From Candidatus Bathycorpusculum sp. (lineage in GTDB: Archaea > Thermoproteota > Bathyarchaeia > Bathyarchaeales > Bathycorpusculaceae), in assembly GCA_009779045.1 (NCBI GenBank), contig WREZ01000036.1:1-9206 (forward strand): 9,206 nucleotides of DNA, written 5' to 3'. Positions 1 to 6,785 of the stretch are shown here, one piece after another. The position numbers and the translations under genes are program-made. Position 1 is the stretch's first letter. Each line of letters begins with the position of its first letter. The notes under the pieces were generated by a model, which ran no database searches, had not been told where the DNA came from, and worked only from the letters and a program-made list of their open reading frames with translations.

Positions 1-335
1 CAGTTCCTAATGGTGTGCAAAATTTTGGTGTTTTCACAATGCACAGTGGGGAGATTTCTGGTAATTTTGGTGCTAGTGGGGTAAGCAATAGTGGTGTTTT
101 CATTATGACGGGTGGAAAAATAGTTAACAACAGTTGTTATACATCAGGTGGTGGTGTGAGTAATGGTGGTACTTTTACTATGTCTGGTGGTGAGATTACT
201 GGTAACAGAGCAACAAACAGTGGTGGAGGCGTAGCTAACTATGGCACTTTTAACTGGCTTGGGGGTGAAATTTTTGGCAATACAGCTGGCACTGATGAAA
301 ACGTGTCTGGTCTTTATAATCAAAATGACCCCTAA
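1..335 (+). CDS. Surface/adhesin-like beta-helix repeat protein, C-terminal part (5' end outside window)
   Basis: The frame is open from the first complete codon at position 3, so the gene begins outside the window and the GTG at 15 is internal. About 110 residues are visible. They consist of imperfect repeats of roughly 25 residues of the form GGGVSNGGTFTMSGGEITGN, seen about four times with decay in the first and last copies. Such Gly/Asn/Ser/Thr-rich repeats with regular aromatic and aliphatic positions resemble right-handed parallel beta-helix proteins (pectate-lyase-like or Pmp-like adhesin repeats), usually secreted or on the cell surface. The protein ends shortly after the last repeat (NQNDP) with no visible membrane anchor or sorting segment. 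The substrate or partner cannot be told from this fragment. The reading frame and repeat are certain; the surface role is inferred from the family type. Confidence 0.75.
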   Translation, partial: VPNGVQNFGVFTMHSGEISGNFGASGVSNSGVFIMTGGKIVNNSCYTSGGGVSNGGTFTMSGGEITGNRATNSGGGVANYGTFNWLGGEIFGNTAGTDENVSGLYNQNDP

Positions 336-364
336 CTCTGTTTGTTAGAGAAAATGTGTTGTTC

Positions 365-371
365 TTTATAG
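365..371 (+). promoter_or_regulatory. Possible TATA box for the MBL-fold hydrolase gene
   Basis: TTTATAG lies about 90 bases upstream of the ATG at 456. At normal archaeal spacing it would start transcription near 392-397, giving a leader of about 60 bases. No strong purine-rich BRE precedes it, so support is weak. Confidence 0.25.
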
Positions 372-455
372 TTTGTTTGTGTTTTAGGTTGTTTAGGATG
401 GAAATGTAGATGTATTTCTGTTTTGAGTTAATATGGTGTTTGGAGATGTTTGAGT

Positions 456-1046
456 ATGGTTAAATTGTTGTATCAGGGGCATGGGAGTCTTCGTTTTACT
501 TTGTGTGATGGTCGTGTGTTGTATGTTGATCCTTTTGCTGGTGAGGGTTATGATAAGCCTGCTGATGTTGTTCTTGTTACGCATGGGCATTATGATCATA
601 ATAAGTTGGAGTTGATTACTCAGAAGGTGGGTTGTAAGGTTGTTACAAATAAGGAGGCTTTGGCGGGTGGTAGGCATAATGTTTTTTCTTTTGATGGTAT
701 TGAGGTTGAGGCTACGGAGGCTAGTAATCTTTTGCATAATTCCAAGTCTTGTGTTGGGTTTATTGTAACTCTTGATGGTGTTAGGATTTATTGTTCTGGT
801 GATACTTCGAAGACTGTGCAAATGCAAGAGTTTGTTAGGAAAGAGCTTGATTATGCCCTGTTTTGTGGTGATGGCGTATTTAATATGGGTCTTAAGGAAG
901 CTGCAGAGTGTGCAAGGCTTGTGGGTGCAAAACATAACATATTAATTCATGTAAAACCTCATGCGCTTTTTGACTTGTCAAAAGCACAAAAATGGGATGC
1001 GCCAAATAAGTTAATTATTCAACCGGGTGAAGAAAGAGAACTATAA
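456..1046 (+). CDS. MBL-fold metal-dependent hydrolase, UlaG-like
   Basis: A 196-residue metallo-beta-lactamase-fold protein, close to the usual length of the small single-domain UlaG-like group. Visible motifs are an N-terminal GHGSLRF strand (H9), the metal-binding HxHxDH motif as THGHYDH (H43, H45, D47, H48), a bridging Asp in YCSGDT (D116), and late His residues in IHVKPHALF (H165, H169). These predict a two-metal (Zn or Mn) cytosolic hydrolase; the substrate is unknown, since the group includes lactonases and phosphodiesterases. I chose ATG 456 because GGAG at 442-445 is 10 bases upstream. TTG at 450 would add two residues but sits only 4 bases from it. The gene appears monocistronic, with T-rich tracts after it. 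Codons shift from very G+T-rich at the 5' end to A-rich at the 3' end. Confidence 0.88.
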   Translation: MVKLLYQGHGSLRFTLCDGRVLYVDPFAGEGYDKPADVVLVTHGHYDHNKLELITQKVGCKVVTNKEALAGGRHNVFSFDGIEVEATEASNLLHNSKSCVGFIVTLDGVRIYCSGDTSKTVQMQEFVRKELDYALFCGDGVFNMGLKEAAECARLVGAKHNILIHVKPHALFDLSKAQKWDAPNKLIIQPGEEREL

Positions 1047-1049
1047 CCT

Positions 1050-1073
1050 GTTTTTTCTTTTGTTAATTTTTTT
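1050..1073 (+). terminator. T-rich terminator tract after the MBL-fold gene
   Basis: A run of T6, T4 and T8 blocks begins four bases after the stop codon, with no strong hairpin. This matches the oligo-T type of archaeal terminator. Confidence 0.45.
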
Positions 1074-1380
1074 TGATGATGCACGTTAAGTGGTTAAAAG
1101 CGTTGTTTGTGTGTGCATAAGTTTGGTGGTTTTGGGTCAGTGTTGTTTGACGATTTCTCACTGCTTTTGGCTCAAAGCCGTCGCCTCACATCATTCCGCA
1201 TATGTTGATGGGTTTATGGTTAATTTATTGGTTTTGTTTGTTTTGTTTTGTTTGTAGGTGAGAAATTGTGGTGTGGGGCTGTTTTTTGGTTGTTGTTTTT
1301 GTTGGTTTTTCGTCATTTGTCGTAGCTAAATCTTTAATTTTGCCTCTGGGTAGTGATTATTTATCGGCGTTTGTGGTGAG
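1074..1380. other. Gene-free spacer, mostly G+T-rich
   Basis: I see no convincing protein gene here. Most of it is extremely G+T-rich on the + strand; 1201-1260 has no C and only 7 A. The exception is about 1134-1204, which has balanced composition and a GGCT/AGCC hairpin (1169-1172 with 1176-1179). ATTTCTCAC at 1153-1161 can also pair with GTGAGAAAT at 1258-1266. A TATA-like TTTAATT at 1333-1339 probably serves the microprotein gene downstream. Confidence 0.5.
1137..1194 (-). ncRNA. Possible C/D-box small RNA (weak candidate)
   Basis: Read on the minus strand, ATGATGT (1194-1188) matches six of seven positions of a C box (RUGAUGA). After 12 bases comes TTGA, one mismatch from a D' box. GTGAGAA is a poor C' box, and CTGA (1140-1137) is a perfect D box. 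C-to-D length is 58 bases and the C-to-D' guide length is 12, both typical of archaeal C/D sRNAs. The C'-to-D spacing of 14 is long and no good terminal stem flanks the boxes. If real, it would guide 2'-O-methylation of rRNA or tRNA. The boxes are short enough to occur by chance. Confidence 0.2.
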
Positions 1381-1392
1381 GTGAAAAAGAGA

Positions 1393-1470
1393 ATGTTGAT
1401 GTATCGTGTTGATGAGGATGAAGAGTGGGAAGAAGGTGAGGATGAAGAGTGGGAAGAGGAAGAATGGTAA
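1393..1470 (+). CDS. Putative 25-residue acidic, tryptophan-containing microprotein
   Basis: This short frame encodes a peptide starting MLMYRVDEDEEW and ending EEEEW. It has three Trp, and nearly all residues after position 6 are Glu or Asp. A 20-base direct repeat (1414-1433 and 1438-1457, period 24) encodes the doubled DEEWEE unit. The context looks like a complete small gene: TATA-like TTTAATT at 1333-1339, GAGGTG at 1378-1383 nine bases before the ATG, and a T-rich tract after the stop. An in-frame GTG at 1381 could add four residues (VKKR), but it overlaps the ribosome-binding site. I do not recognise a family. It could be a stand-alone peptide or a leader peptide upstream of ABCE1. Purine-rich sequence can also stay open by chance, so confidence is moderate. 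Confidence 0.4.
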   Translation: MLMYRVDEDEEWEEGEDEEWEEEEW

Positions 1471-1482
1471 TCTGTTACTGTT

Positions 1483-1509
1483 GTTTTCTCTTTTGTAATT
1501 TTTTCTTTT
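1483..1509 (+). terminator. T-rich terminator tract after the microprotein frame
   Basis: Dense T runs (T4, T4, T6, T4) start 12 bases after the TAA of the microprotein frame and end just before the TATA-like element of the next gene. This fits an archaeal oligo-T terminator separating two transcripts. Confidence 0.35.
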
Positions 1510-1520
1510 AATTATTCTTC

Positions 1521-1527
1521 TTTATAT
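1521..1527 (+). promoter_or_regulatory. TATA box candidate upstream of ABCE1
   Basis: TTTATAT is a good archaeal TATA match, but it predicts a start near 1550 and a 70-base G+T-rich leader. A second element, TTTATTA at 1585-1591, lies about 31 bases before the ABCE1 ATG and would give a leaderless or nearly leaderless mRNA. That agrees with the lack of any Shine-Dalgarno sequence before the ATG. Both could be used. Confidence 0.4.
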
Positions 1528-1618
1528 GTTTTGTTTTTTGTGTGTTGTTTGGTTTTGTGGGTTTTTGTGGGTTTGTCGGGTATGTTTATTACTGTCTTTT
1601 TGTTTTTTTATTTTTGTT

Positions 1619-3451
1619 ATGACAAGAATTGCTGTTTTGGATCAAGAGCGTTGTAAAGTTAAGAAGTGTAATCAGTTGTGTGTTAGTTTCTGTCCTATGG
1701 TGCGTAGTCGTGTTGAGGCTATCCGTGTGGAGGATACTAAGGCTATTATATCTGAGGTGCTCTGTAGTGGGTGTGGTATTTGTGTTAAGAAGTGTCCTTT
1801 TAGGGCGATTAGTATAGTTAATTTGCCCGATGAGCTTGATGCTGATTGTAGTCATCGTTTTGGTGAGAATAGTTTTAAACTTTTTAGGTTGCCTATGCCC
1901 TCAGCGGGTACTGTTCTTGGTTTGTTAGGGCAAAATGGTATAGGGAAAAGTACTACGTTAAAGGTTTTTTCTGGTGAGGTTAGGCCTAATCTTGGTAGGT
2001 TTGATGATCCTCCTGTGTGGAGTGAGGTAATTCAGTATTATCGTGGTTCGAATCTTCAGGATTATTTTCAAAAGTTAAGTGAGAAGAAAATTAGGGTTAG
2101 TAGTAAGCCTCAATATGTTGACAAGATTCCTAAAGTGGTTGCGGGTAAAGCGGGTGATTTGTTAGAGAAGGTTGATGAGCGTAACATTCTTGATGGTCTT
2201 GCTGATTTGTTGGGTCTTCGTAAGATTTGGGATAGGCCTCTTGAGGTTTTAAGTGGTGGGGAGCTTCAGCGTGTTGCGGTTGCGGCGGCTTTAAGTCGTG
2301 AGGCTGATGTTTATCTTTTTGATGAGCCCTCTAGTTATCTTGATGTTAAGCAGCGTCTTGTTGTTGCGCAGGCTATTCGTAGTTTGAAGGAGCAGCAAAA
2401 AACTATAATTGTAGCTGAGCATGACTTGGCCATTATTGATTATCTTTCTGATCAGATTTGTGTTTTTTATGGTGAGCCTGGTGTTTACGGTGTTGTTTCT
2501 CATGTGCATGGTGTGCGGACGGGGATTAACATTTATTTGCAAGGTTACATACCTGATGAAAACATAAAGTTTCGTAAGGAATCCATAGTTTTTCAAGAGC
2601 GTCCCCCTACTGCGGGTACAAATGTTAATGCTCCTCTGTTAAAGTGGGGTGCGTTTGAGAAGACTTTTCAAGATTTTACTCTAAAAGCTGAGCCTGGTGA
2701 GATTCGTGGTGGTGAAATAGTTGGTATTTTAGGGCCAAACGGTATTGGTAAAACTACCTTTGTAAAGATTCTCGCAGGTTTAGAAGAAACTGATGATAAA
2801 CGTAAGTTTGGAGAGTTAACTGTTAGCTATAAACCTCAGTATATATCTCCTGATTACTCTGGTACGGTGCAGGAATTGTTAATGAGTGTGGCTAAGGAGA
2901 ATTTTGCTTCTTCTTGGTATAAAACTGAAATAGCTCAGCCTTTGCGTCTTCATGCTCTAATGGATAGAAATGTAATGGAGTTAAGTGGTGGGGAGCTTCA
3001 AAAAGTTGCAATTGCTGCTTGTCTTAGTCGTAAAACCGATTTATATCTGCTAGATGAGCCTAGTGCTTATTTAGATGTTGATGAGCGTTTGAATATAGCT
3101 AAAACTTTGCGACGTGTAGTTGAAGCTCATGGTATTCCAGCGTTTGTGGTTGAACATGATGTTGTAACTCAGGATTTTATTGCTGATCGTTTAATGGTTT
3201 TTAATGGTGAATCTGGTGTTTCTGGTACTGCGCAGTCTCCTTCTTATTTGCGTCAGGGTATGAACATGTTTCTTAAAGATATGGATATAACTTTTCGTCG
3301 TGACCCAACTACTTTGCGTCCTCGTGTAAATAAGGCGCGTTCTCAAATGGATGAATTCCAAAAGAGTATAGGCGAGTATTATTACACTAAACTTGTAAAG
3401 ACTGAAGACGACAAAAAGGATGATGTGGTACAAAAGAAAAAATCCATTTAA
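1619..3451 (+). CDS. ABCE1 (Rli1 / RNase L inhibitor homologue), ribosome recycling ATPase
   Basis: A 610-residue soluble twin-ATPase that splits ribosomes into subunits after termination, working with aRF1/aPelota in archaea. All eight Fe-S cysteines are present in two ferredoxin-like motifs: C12, C17, C21, C25 (followed by Pro) and C49, C52, C55, C59 (followed by Pro). The first ABC domain has Walker A GQNGIGKST (104-112), signature LSGGELQ (about 211-217), Walker B ending DEP (D235, E236) and an EHD switch His. The second has Walker A GPNGIGKTT (372-380), signature LSGGELQ (455-461), D479/E480 and VEHD. Every catalytic motif is intact and length is normal for the family. The frame extends 31 codons upstream, but those encode a Cys/Phe/Leu-rich translation of G+T-rich leader. 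Family members begin MxxIAVLD, so ATG 1619 is the start. There is no SD. The gene stands alone between T-rich tracts. Confidence 0.97.
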   Translation: MTRIAVLDQERCKVKKCNQLCVSFCPMVRSRVEAIRVEDTKAIISEVLCSGCGICVKKCPFRAISIVNLPDELDADCSHRFGENSFKLFRLPMPSAGTVLGLLGQNGIGKSTTLKVFSGEVRPNLGRFDDPPVWSEVIQYYRGSNLQDYFQKLSEKKIRVSSKPQYVDKIPKVVAGKAGDLLEKVDERNILDGLADLLGLRKIWDRPLEVLSGGELQRVAVAAALSREADVYLFDEPSSYLDVKQRLVVAQAIRSLKEQQKTIIVAEHDLAIIDYLSDQICVFYGEPGVYGVVSHVHGVRTGINIYLQGYIPDENIKFRKESIVFQERPPTAGTNVNAPLLKWGAFEKTFQDFTLKAEPGEIRGGEIVGILGPNGIGKTTFVKILAGLEETDDKRKFGELTVSYKPQYISPDYSGTVQELLMSVAKENFASSWYKTEIAQPLRLHALMDRNVMELSGGELQKVAIAACLSRKTDLYLLDEPSAYLDVDERLNIAKTLRRVVEAHGIPAFVVEHDVVTQDFIADRLMVFNGESGVSGTAQSPSYLRQGMNMFLKDMDITFRRDPTTLRPRVNKARSQMDEFQKSIGEYYYTKLVKTEDDKKDDVVQKKKSI

Positions 3452-3452
3452 C

Positions 3453-3481
3453 CTCTTCTTTTTGTTTTCTCTTGTTTTTTG
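3453..3481 (+). terminator. T-rich terminator tract after ABCE1
   Basis: A pyrimidine-rich tract with T5, T4 and T6 runs starts directly after the ABCE1 stop codon, without a hairpin. It separates ABCE1 from the eno promoter. Confidence 0.45.
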
Positions 3482-3520
3482 TTATTTTGTTGTGGTTTTG
3501 AATCAGGTTGTATTCTTTAT

Positions 3521-3535
3521 CCGAAACATAAAATA
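3521..3535 (+). promoter_or_regulatory. BRE/TATA promoter of the eno-rps2-MEMO operon
   Basis: CCGAAA (3521-3526) followed by CATAAAATA (3527-3535) is a good archaeal BRE plus TATA arrangement. Transcription would start near 3555-3560, just before the GAGGA ribosome-binding site at 3563-3567. That supports GTG 3576 as the enolase start rather than the TTG at 3561. It is the clearest promoter in the window. Confidence 0.6.
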
Positions 3536-3575
3536 AGCTGAGAGCCAAAGTTATAGCGATTTGAGGATATTCGTA

Positions 3576-4835
3576 GTGTCATCATCTTTCATTGAGGATT
3601 TAATTGCGCGTAAAATTTTCAATAGTCGTGGAGAGGAAACCATTGAAGTAGATGTGATAACTTCTTCTGGTTTTGGGCGGGCTTCTGCTCCTGCTGGAAA
3701 GAGCTGTGGAAAAGCTGAAGTAATTGGTTATCCCTCAGGTGGTGTTGATGTAGCAGTTAAGAAAGTTGAGGAGCTTGTGGCTCCTGAGCTTGCAGGGTTA
3801 AATGCTGATTCTCAGGAAGAAATAGATGCAGCTCTTCATATGATTGATGGTGATAGTCAAAATTTTAAGAATCTTGGTGGGAATGTTGCGTTTGCTATTT
3901 CTTTAGCTAATGCTGAGGCGGCTGCTGATTCTCATGGTTTGCTTTTGTTCCAGTTTCTTGGTGGTAATGCTGCTACAAGTTTGCCTTATCCGCTTGGGAA
4001 TTGTATAAGTGGTGGTCAACATGCGCGTGGGAAAGCTCCTGATATTCAGGAATATTTGGCGCTTCCTTATGGTGCTGAAACTTTTGTTGAAGCTGCATTT
4101 GCTAATGCGCAAATTCATAAAAAAATTGGTGATGCTCTAAAAAAGAAGAGTAGTAACTTTAATGGTGGTAAAAGTGATGAGGGTGCTTGGATTGCCAATA
4201 TTGATGGTATTGCTGCTTTTGATGTTATAGCTAAGGCTTGTGAGGAAGTTGGTAACGAGTTTGAGTTTGCGTGTGGTTTTGGTGTTGATGTTGCTGCTTC
4301 TTCTTTGTGGAATGAGCGTGAGGGTAAATATGTTTACGCCAATGAAGGTGTGAAGCGTGATTCAGGTGAGCAGCTTGAGTTCATGAAAGAGTTAATTGAA
4401 AAGTATCATCTTTCTTATGTGGAGGATCCTTTTCATGAGGAGGATTTTCAGAGTTTTGCTGAGTTAACTAGTAAAACTAGGAATTGTTTGATTTGTGGGG
4501 ACGATTTGTTCACAACTAATACTGAAAGGTTAAATAATGGGTTAAGGATTAACGCTGGAAATGCAATAATCATTAAAGTTAACCAGATAGGAACACTGAG
4601 CGATGCAGTTCAAACAATCGAGTTTGCTCAGAGGTATGGTTATGATCCTGTGGTGTCTCATAGATCTGGAGATACCTGTGATTGGCATATAGCTCACATA
4701 GCTGTAGCCTATAAGTGTCCTATTATTAAGACAGGTGTGGTGGAGGGTACAAGGATTGCAAAGCTCAATGAGCTTATAAGAATTGAGCATTTCCTTGGAG
4801 ACAGGGCTAAAATGGCAAGTCTAAAAATACAGTAA
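3576..4835 (+). CDS. eno: Enolase (phosphopyruvate hydratase)
   Basis: Enolase of 419 residues, converting 2-phosphoglycerate to phosphoenolpyruvate in glycolysis and gluconeogenesis in the cytosol. The N-terminal IEDLIARKIFNSRG matches the family's start. Active-site residues are all visible (numbering from GTG 3576): H149 in SGGQH, E159, E202 in SDEG, metal ligands D238 (GVDVAAS), E283 (VEDP) and D309 (GDDLF), catalytic K334 (IIIKVNQ), SHR at 361-363, and K385 (IIKTG). It should be fully active. GTG 3576 is chosen because GAGGA (3563-3567) lies 8 bases upstream; a TTG five codons earlier overlaps that site. It is first in an operon: rps2 begins 15 bases after its stop. In many archaea eno follows rpoN-rpoK, whereas here ABCE1 precedes it with its own terminator-like tract. 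Confidence 0.96.
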   Translation: MSSSFIEDLIARKIFNSRGEETIEVDVITSSGFGRASAPAGKSCGKAEVIGYPSGGVDVAVKKVEELVAPELAGLNADSQEEIDAALHMIDGDSQNFKNLGGNVAFAISLANAEAAADSHGLLLFQFLGGNAATSLPYPLGNCISGGQHARGKAPDIQEYLALPYGAETFVEAAFANAQIHKKIGDALKKKSSNFNGGKSDEGAWIANIDGIAAFDVIAKACEEVGNEFEFACGFGVDVAASSLWNEREGKYVYANEGVKRDSGEQLEFMKELIEKYHLSYVEDPFHEEDFQSFAELTSKTRNCLICGDDLFTTNTERLNNGLRINAGNAIIIKVNQIGTLSDAVQTIEFAQRYGYDPVVSHRSGDTCDWHIAHIAVAYKCPIIKTGVVEGTRIAKLNELIRIEHFLGDRAKMASLKIQ

Positions 4836-4850
4836 ACAGAGGAATAAAAA

Positions 4851-5873
4851 TTGGCAGAAGACCAAGTTAAAGAAAATCAACCAGTTGATAATCAACCAGA
4901 GACTGAAGAAGAACCTCTAACCGCAGATAAAGTAGTAGAGGAAACTATTGCAGAAGAGGAATCAAAAATAGTAGATGAACCAACTGTAGCTGAAGAAGCG
5001 CCAACAGTATTTGAGGAAGAAACTGCCGTAGTAGACGAATCGCCTGTGGTAGTTGAACCAACTGTAGCTGAAGAGGCTACTGCTGTAGTGGAAGAATCAA
5101 GTGTAGAGGAAGAAACTTTTACAGAAGAGTCTGATGTAGCTGAAGAGGCTGTTGAGGCTGAGTCAGATGATTTTGTTGAGGCTGACATGGATTTCTCTAT
5201 AGAGGAGCAATCTGCAGATGAAGAAGAGGATGAGGTGAAGGAGAGTCAGCCTGTAGAAGAGTTATTACTTCCAAGAGATACTTTGCTTTCAGCAGGTATT
5301 CATATTGGTACTCGCATGAAAACTTTGGATATGGCGCCATTTATTTATCGTGTACGTCCTGATGGTTTGTTTGTTTTAGATGTTAAAAAGGCTGATGATA
5401 GGATTAGAACTGCTGCTAAATTCCTTTCAAGATATGAAAATGCAAAGGTTGCTGTTGCAGCAACAAGATTGTATGCTCATGAACCAGTTAAAAAGTTCTG
5501 TGAAGTAACTGGTGCAACTCCAATTATTGGACGTTTCATACCTGGCCAACTATCAAATCCTCAATATAGTCATCGTATTGATCCTGAAATTATTGTTGTT
5601 TCCGACCCACGTGCAGATGCACAAGCTGTCAAAGAAGCCTCTAAAGTGGGTATACCCATTGTTGCGCTTTGCAGTACTGACAATGAATTTTCAGGCGTCG
5701 ACTTAGTTATCCCAACAAACAACAAAGGCAGACGTGCTCTTGCGGTAATATTTTGGTTGCTTGCAAGACAAATTCTACGTGAACGTGGTGAAATCGGTAT
5801 GGATCAAGATCCACAGGTAACCATTGAGGACTTTGAAGCCAAAGTTACTCGTTCCGAGGAGGAGGACACCTAA
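4851..5873 (+). CDS. rps2: 30S ribosomal protein uS2 (archaeal S2) with long acidic N-terminal extension
   Basis: Structural protein of the small ribosomal subunit. The core, from about residue 138 (LLLPRDTLLSAGIHIGTR) through DGLFVLDVKKADDR, GRFIPGQLSNPQ, DPRADAQAVKEA and VIPTNNKGRRALA, is a clear archaeal uS2 of about 200 residues. In front is an unusual extension of about 137 residues with roughly 54 Glu/Asp against four Lys and no Arg, rich in Val, Ala, Thr and Ser. It contains an imperfect 26-residue repeat: EPTVAEE recurs at residues 43 and 69, matching a 78-base DNA repeat at 4977 and 5055. The start is TTG 4851, preceded by AGAGGA (4838-4843) at 7 bases. The extension continues in the same frame and strand from that site, so it appears genuine. 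It is probably disordered and could chaperone the basic assembly surface or repel nucleic acid; that is inference. The next gene starts 4 bases after its stop. Confidence 0.95.
   Translation: MAEDQVKENQPVDNQPETEEEPLTADKVVEETIAEEESKIVDEPTVAEEAPTVFEEETAVVDESPVVVEPTVAEEATAVVEESSVEEETFTEESDVAEEAVEAESDDFVEADMDFSIEEQSADEEEDEVKESQPVEELLLPRDTLLSAGIHIGTRMKTLDMAPFIYRVRPDGLFVLDVKKADDRIRTAAKFLSRYENAKVAVAATRLYAHEPVKKFCEVTGATPIIGRFIPGQLSNPQYSHRIDPEIIVVSDPRADAQAVKEASKVGIPIVALCSTDNEFSGVDLVIPTNNKGRRALAVIFWLLARQILRERGEIGMDQDPQVTIEDFEAKVTRSEEEDT
4977..5132 (+). repeat. Imperfect 78-base tandem repeat in the uS2 acidic extension
   Basis: GAACCAACTGTAGCTGAAGA at 4977-4996 recurs at 5055-5074, exactly 78 bases (26 codons) apart. 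Diverged similarity of the type VxEExxVVxES continues between and after the copies. The period keeps the reading frame, so the extension can grow or shrink by whole units. The right boundary is approximate because the second copy decays. Confidence 0.6.
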
Positions 5874-5877
5874 ACGG

Positions 5878-6729
5878 GTGTCTTCGTTTCGGCGTCCTTT
5901 TGTTGCAGGTCAATTTTATGCAGGTAACGCCGAAGCACTTAAGCTTCAAATTGAATCTTGTTTTTTAAATAATCTTGGCCCTAAACAGCTTCCTAAAATT
6001 AATTTTCACAGTTATCCTCAAAATGTTATTGGCCTAATCTGCCCTCATGCAGGTTACATGTACTCCGGTATGGTTGCTGCTTCTGGGTTTTTTGAACTTG
6101 CCCAAGATGGTCTACCTGAGACTGTAGTTATTTTAGGCCCTAACCATACAGGTTATGGAAGCGGCATATCTTTAATGCGTGAAGGCCTTTGGCAAACACC
6201 CCTAGGTAACATACAAATTGACACAAAATTAGCTGACAAAATTCTCTCTAAAACCGATTTAATAGATGTTGACAAAACCGCTCATCGGTTTGAGCACTCA
6301 ATTGAAGTACAATTACCCTTTCTCCAATATCTTTTTGGTGACAAATTTAAACTGGTTCCCATTTGCTTCTTAATGCAAGATTACCCCTCAGCCATAGAAG
6401 TGGGCAACGCTTTAATTGAAGCATTATCAGGTCATAACGCTATTGTCGTAGCCTCTTCTGATATGACTCATTATGAATCTGCTAAACAAGCCAAAAAGAA
6501 AGACCTTTCTGCTTTAGATGCCATAACTGCTTTAGACACTCACCGTTTTTATGAAACTATTGAAACCCAAAACATCACTATATGTGGTTATGCTCCCATA
6601 GCTGCTTTAATTACTTACGCTAAAGGCCTAAATGCAAAAACAAAATTGCTTAGTTACCATAACAGTGGAGACGTGTCAGGTGATTATTCAAATGTTGTAG
6701 GTTATGCCTCACTGCTGTTCCATAGATAA
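5878..6729 (+). CDS. MEMO-family protein (AmmeMemoRadiSam system protein B type)
   Basis: A 283-residue MEMO1 homologue, normal length, starting with the family hallmark RRPFVAGQFY. The fold resembles class III extradiol dioxygenases. Residues matching the putative metal/redox site are H57 (CPHAGY), H90 (GPNH), D195 and H198 (SSDMTHY) and C236 (CGYAPI). The HSIEVQLPFL motif follows H136/H140. Human MEMO1 binds copper; the archaeal role is not established, though conserved linkage to rps2 and eno hints at a housekeeping function. GTG 5878 is preferred because the homologous region begins right after it and GGAGG (5861-5865) lies 12 bases upstream. A TTG at 5824 would add 18 residues inside the rps2 frame and is less likely. 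The gene begins 4 bases after the rps2 stop, so translational coupling is likely. Codon choice is clearly more A+C-rich than in upstream genes. Confidence 0.93.
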   Translation: MSSFRRPFVAGQFYAGNAEALKLQIESCFLNNLGPKQLPKINFHSYPQNVIGLICPHAGYMYSGMVAASGFFELAQDGLPETVVILGPNHTGYGSGISLMREGLWQTPLGNIQIDTKLADKILSKTDLIDVDKTAHRFEHSIEVQLPFLQYLFGDKFKLVPICFLMQDYPSAIEVGNALIEALSGHNAIVVASSDMTHYESAKQAKKKDLSALDAITALDTHRFYETIETQNITICGYAPIAALITYAKGLNAKTKLLSYHNSGDVSGDYSNVVGYASLLFHR

Positions 6730-6741
6730 AAAAAAGTTGTG

Positions 6742-6752
6742 TTAAAATTTTT
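6742..6752 (+). terminator. Weak T-tract terminator after the MEMO gene
   Basis: A short TTAAAATTTTT stretch lies 12 bases after the stop codon. It is shorter than the other T tracts here, so some readthrough into the next gene pair is possible. Confidence 0.25.
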
Positions 6753-6785
6753 GTAGGCGTTAGTACGTTGGAAGTTTTATGGTTG

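Noticed and set aside
393..935. 180-codon minus-strand open frame opposite the MBL-fold gene
   Set aside because: It is antisense to a clear hydrolase with all metal motifs. Its Thr/Ile/Asn-rich translation is what G+T-rich coding DNA gives on the other strand.
1074..1204. tRNA gene in the balanced island
   Set aside because: No cloverleaf: no paired acceptor ends, no T-arm GTTCRA-type motif and no anticodon arm at the right spacing.
1201..1320. CRISPR array or tandem repeat in the TTTTG-rich spacer
   Set aside because: The TTTTG/TTTG runs are simple low-complexity sequence without regular repeat-spacer structure.
1526..1618. Hydrophobic, Cys/Phe-rich N-terminal extension of ABCE1 that could look like a membrane segment
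   Set aside because: It is translation of the T-rich leader. ABCE1 is soluble and homologues begin at the equivalent of ATG 1619.
4892..5188. 98-codon Ser/Thr-rich minus-strand frame
   Set aside because: It is the antisense translation of the Glu/Val/Ala-rich uS2 extension; the low-complexity Ser pattern comes from GAA/GAG codons read backwards.
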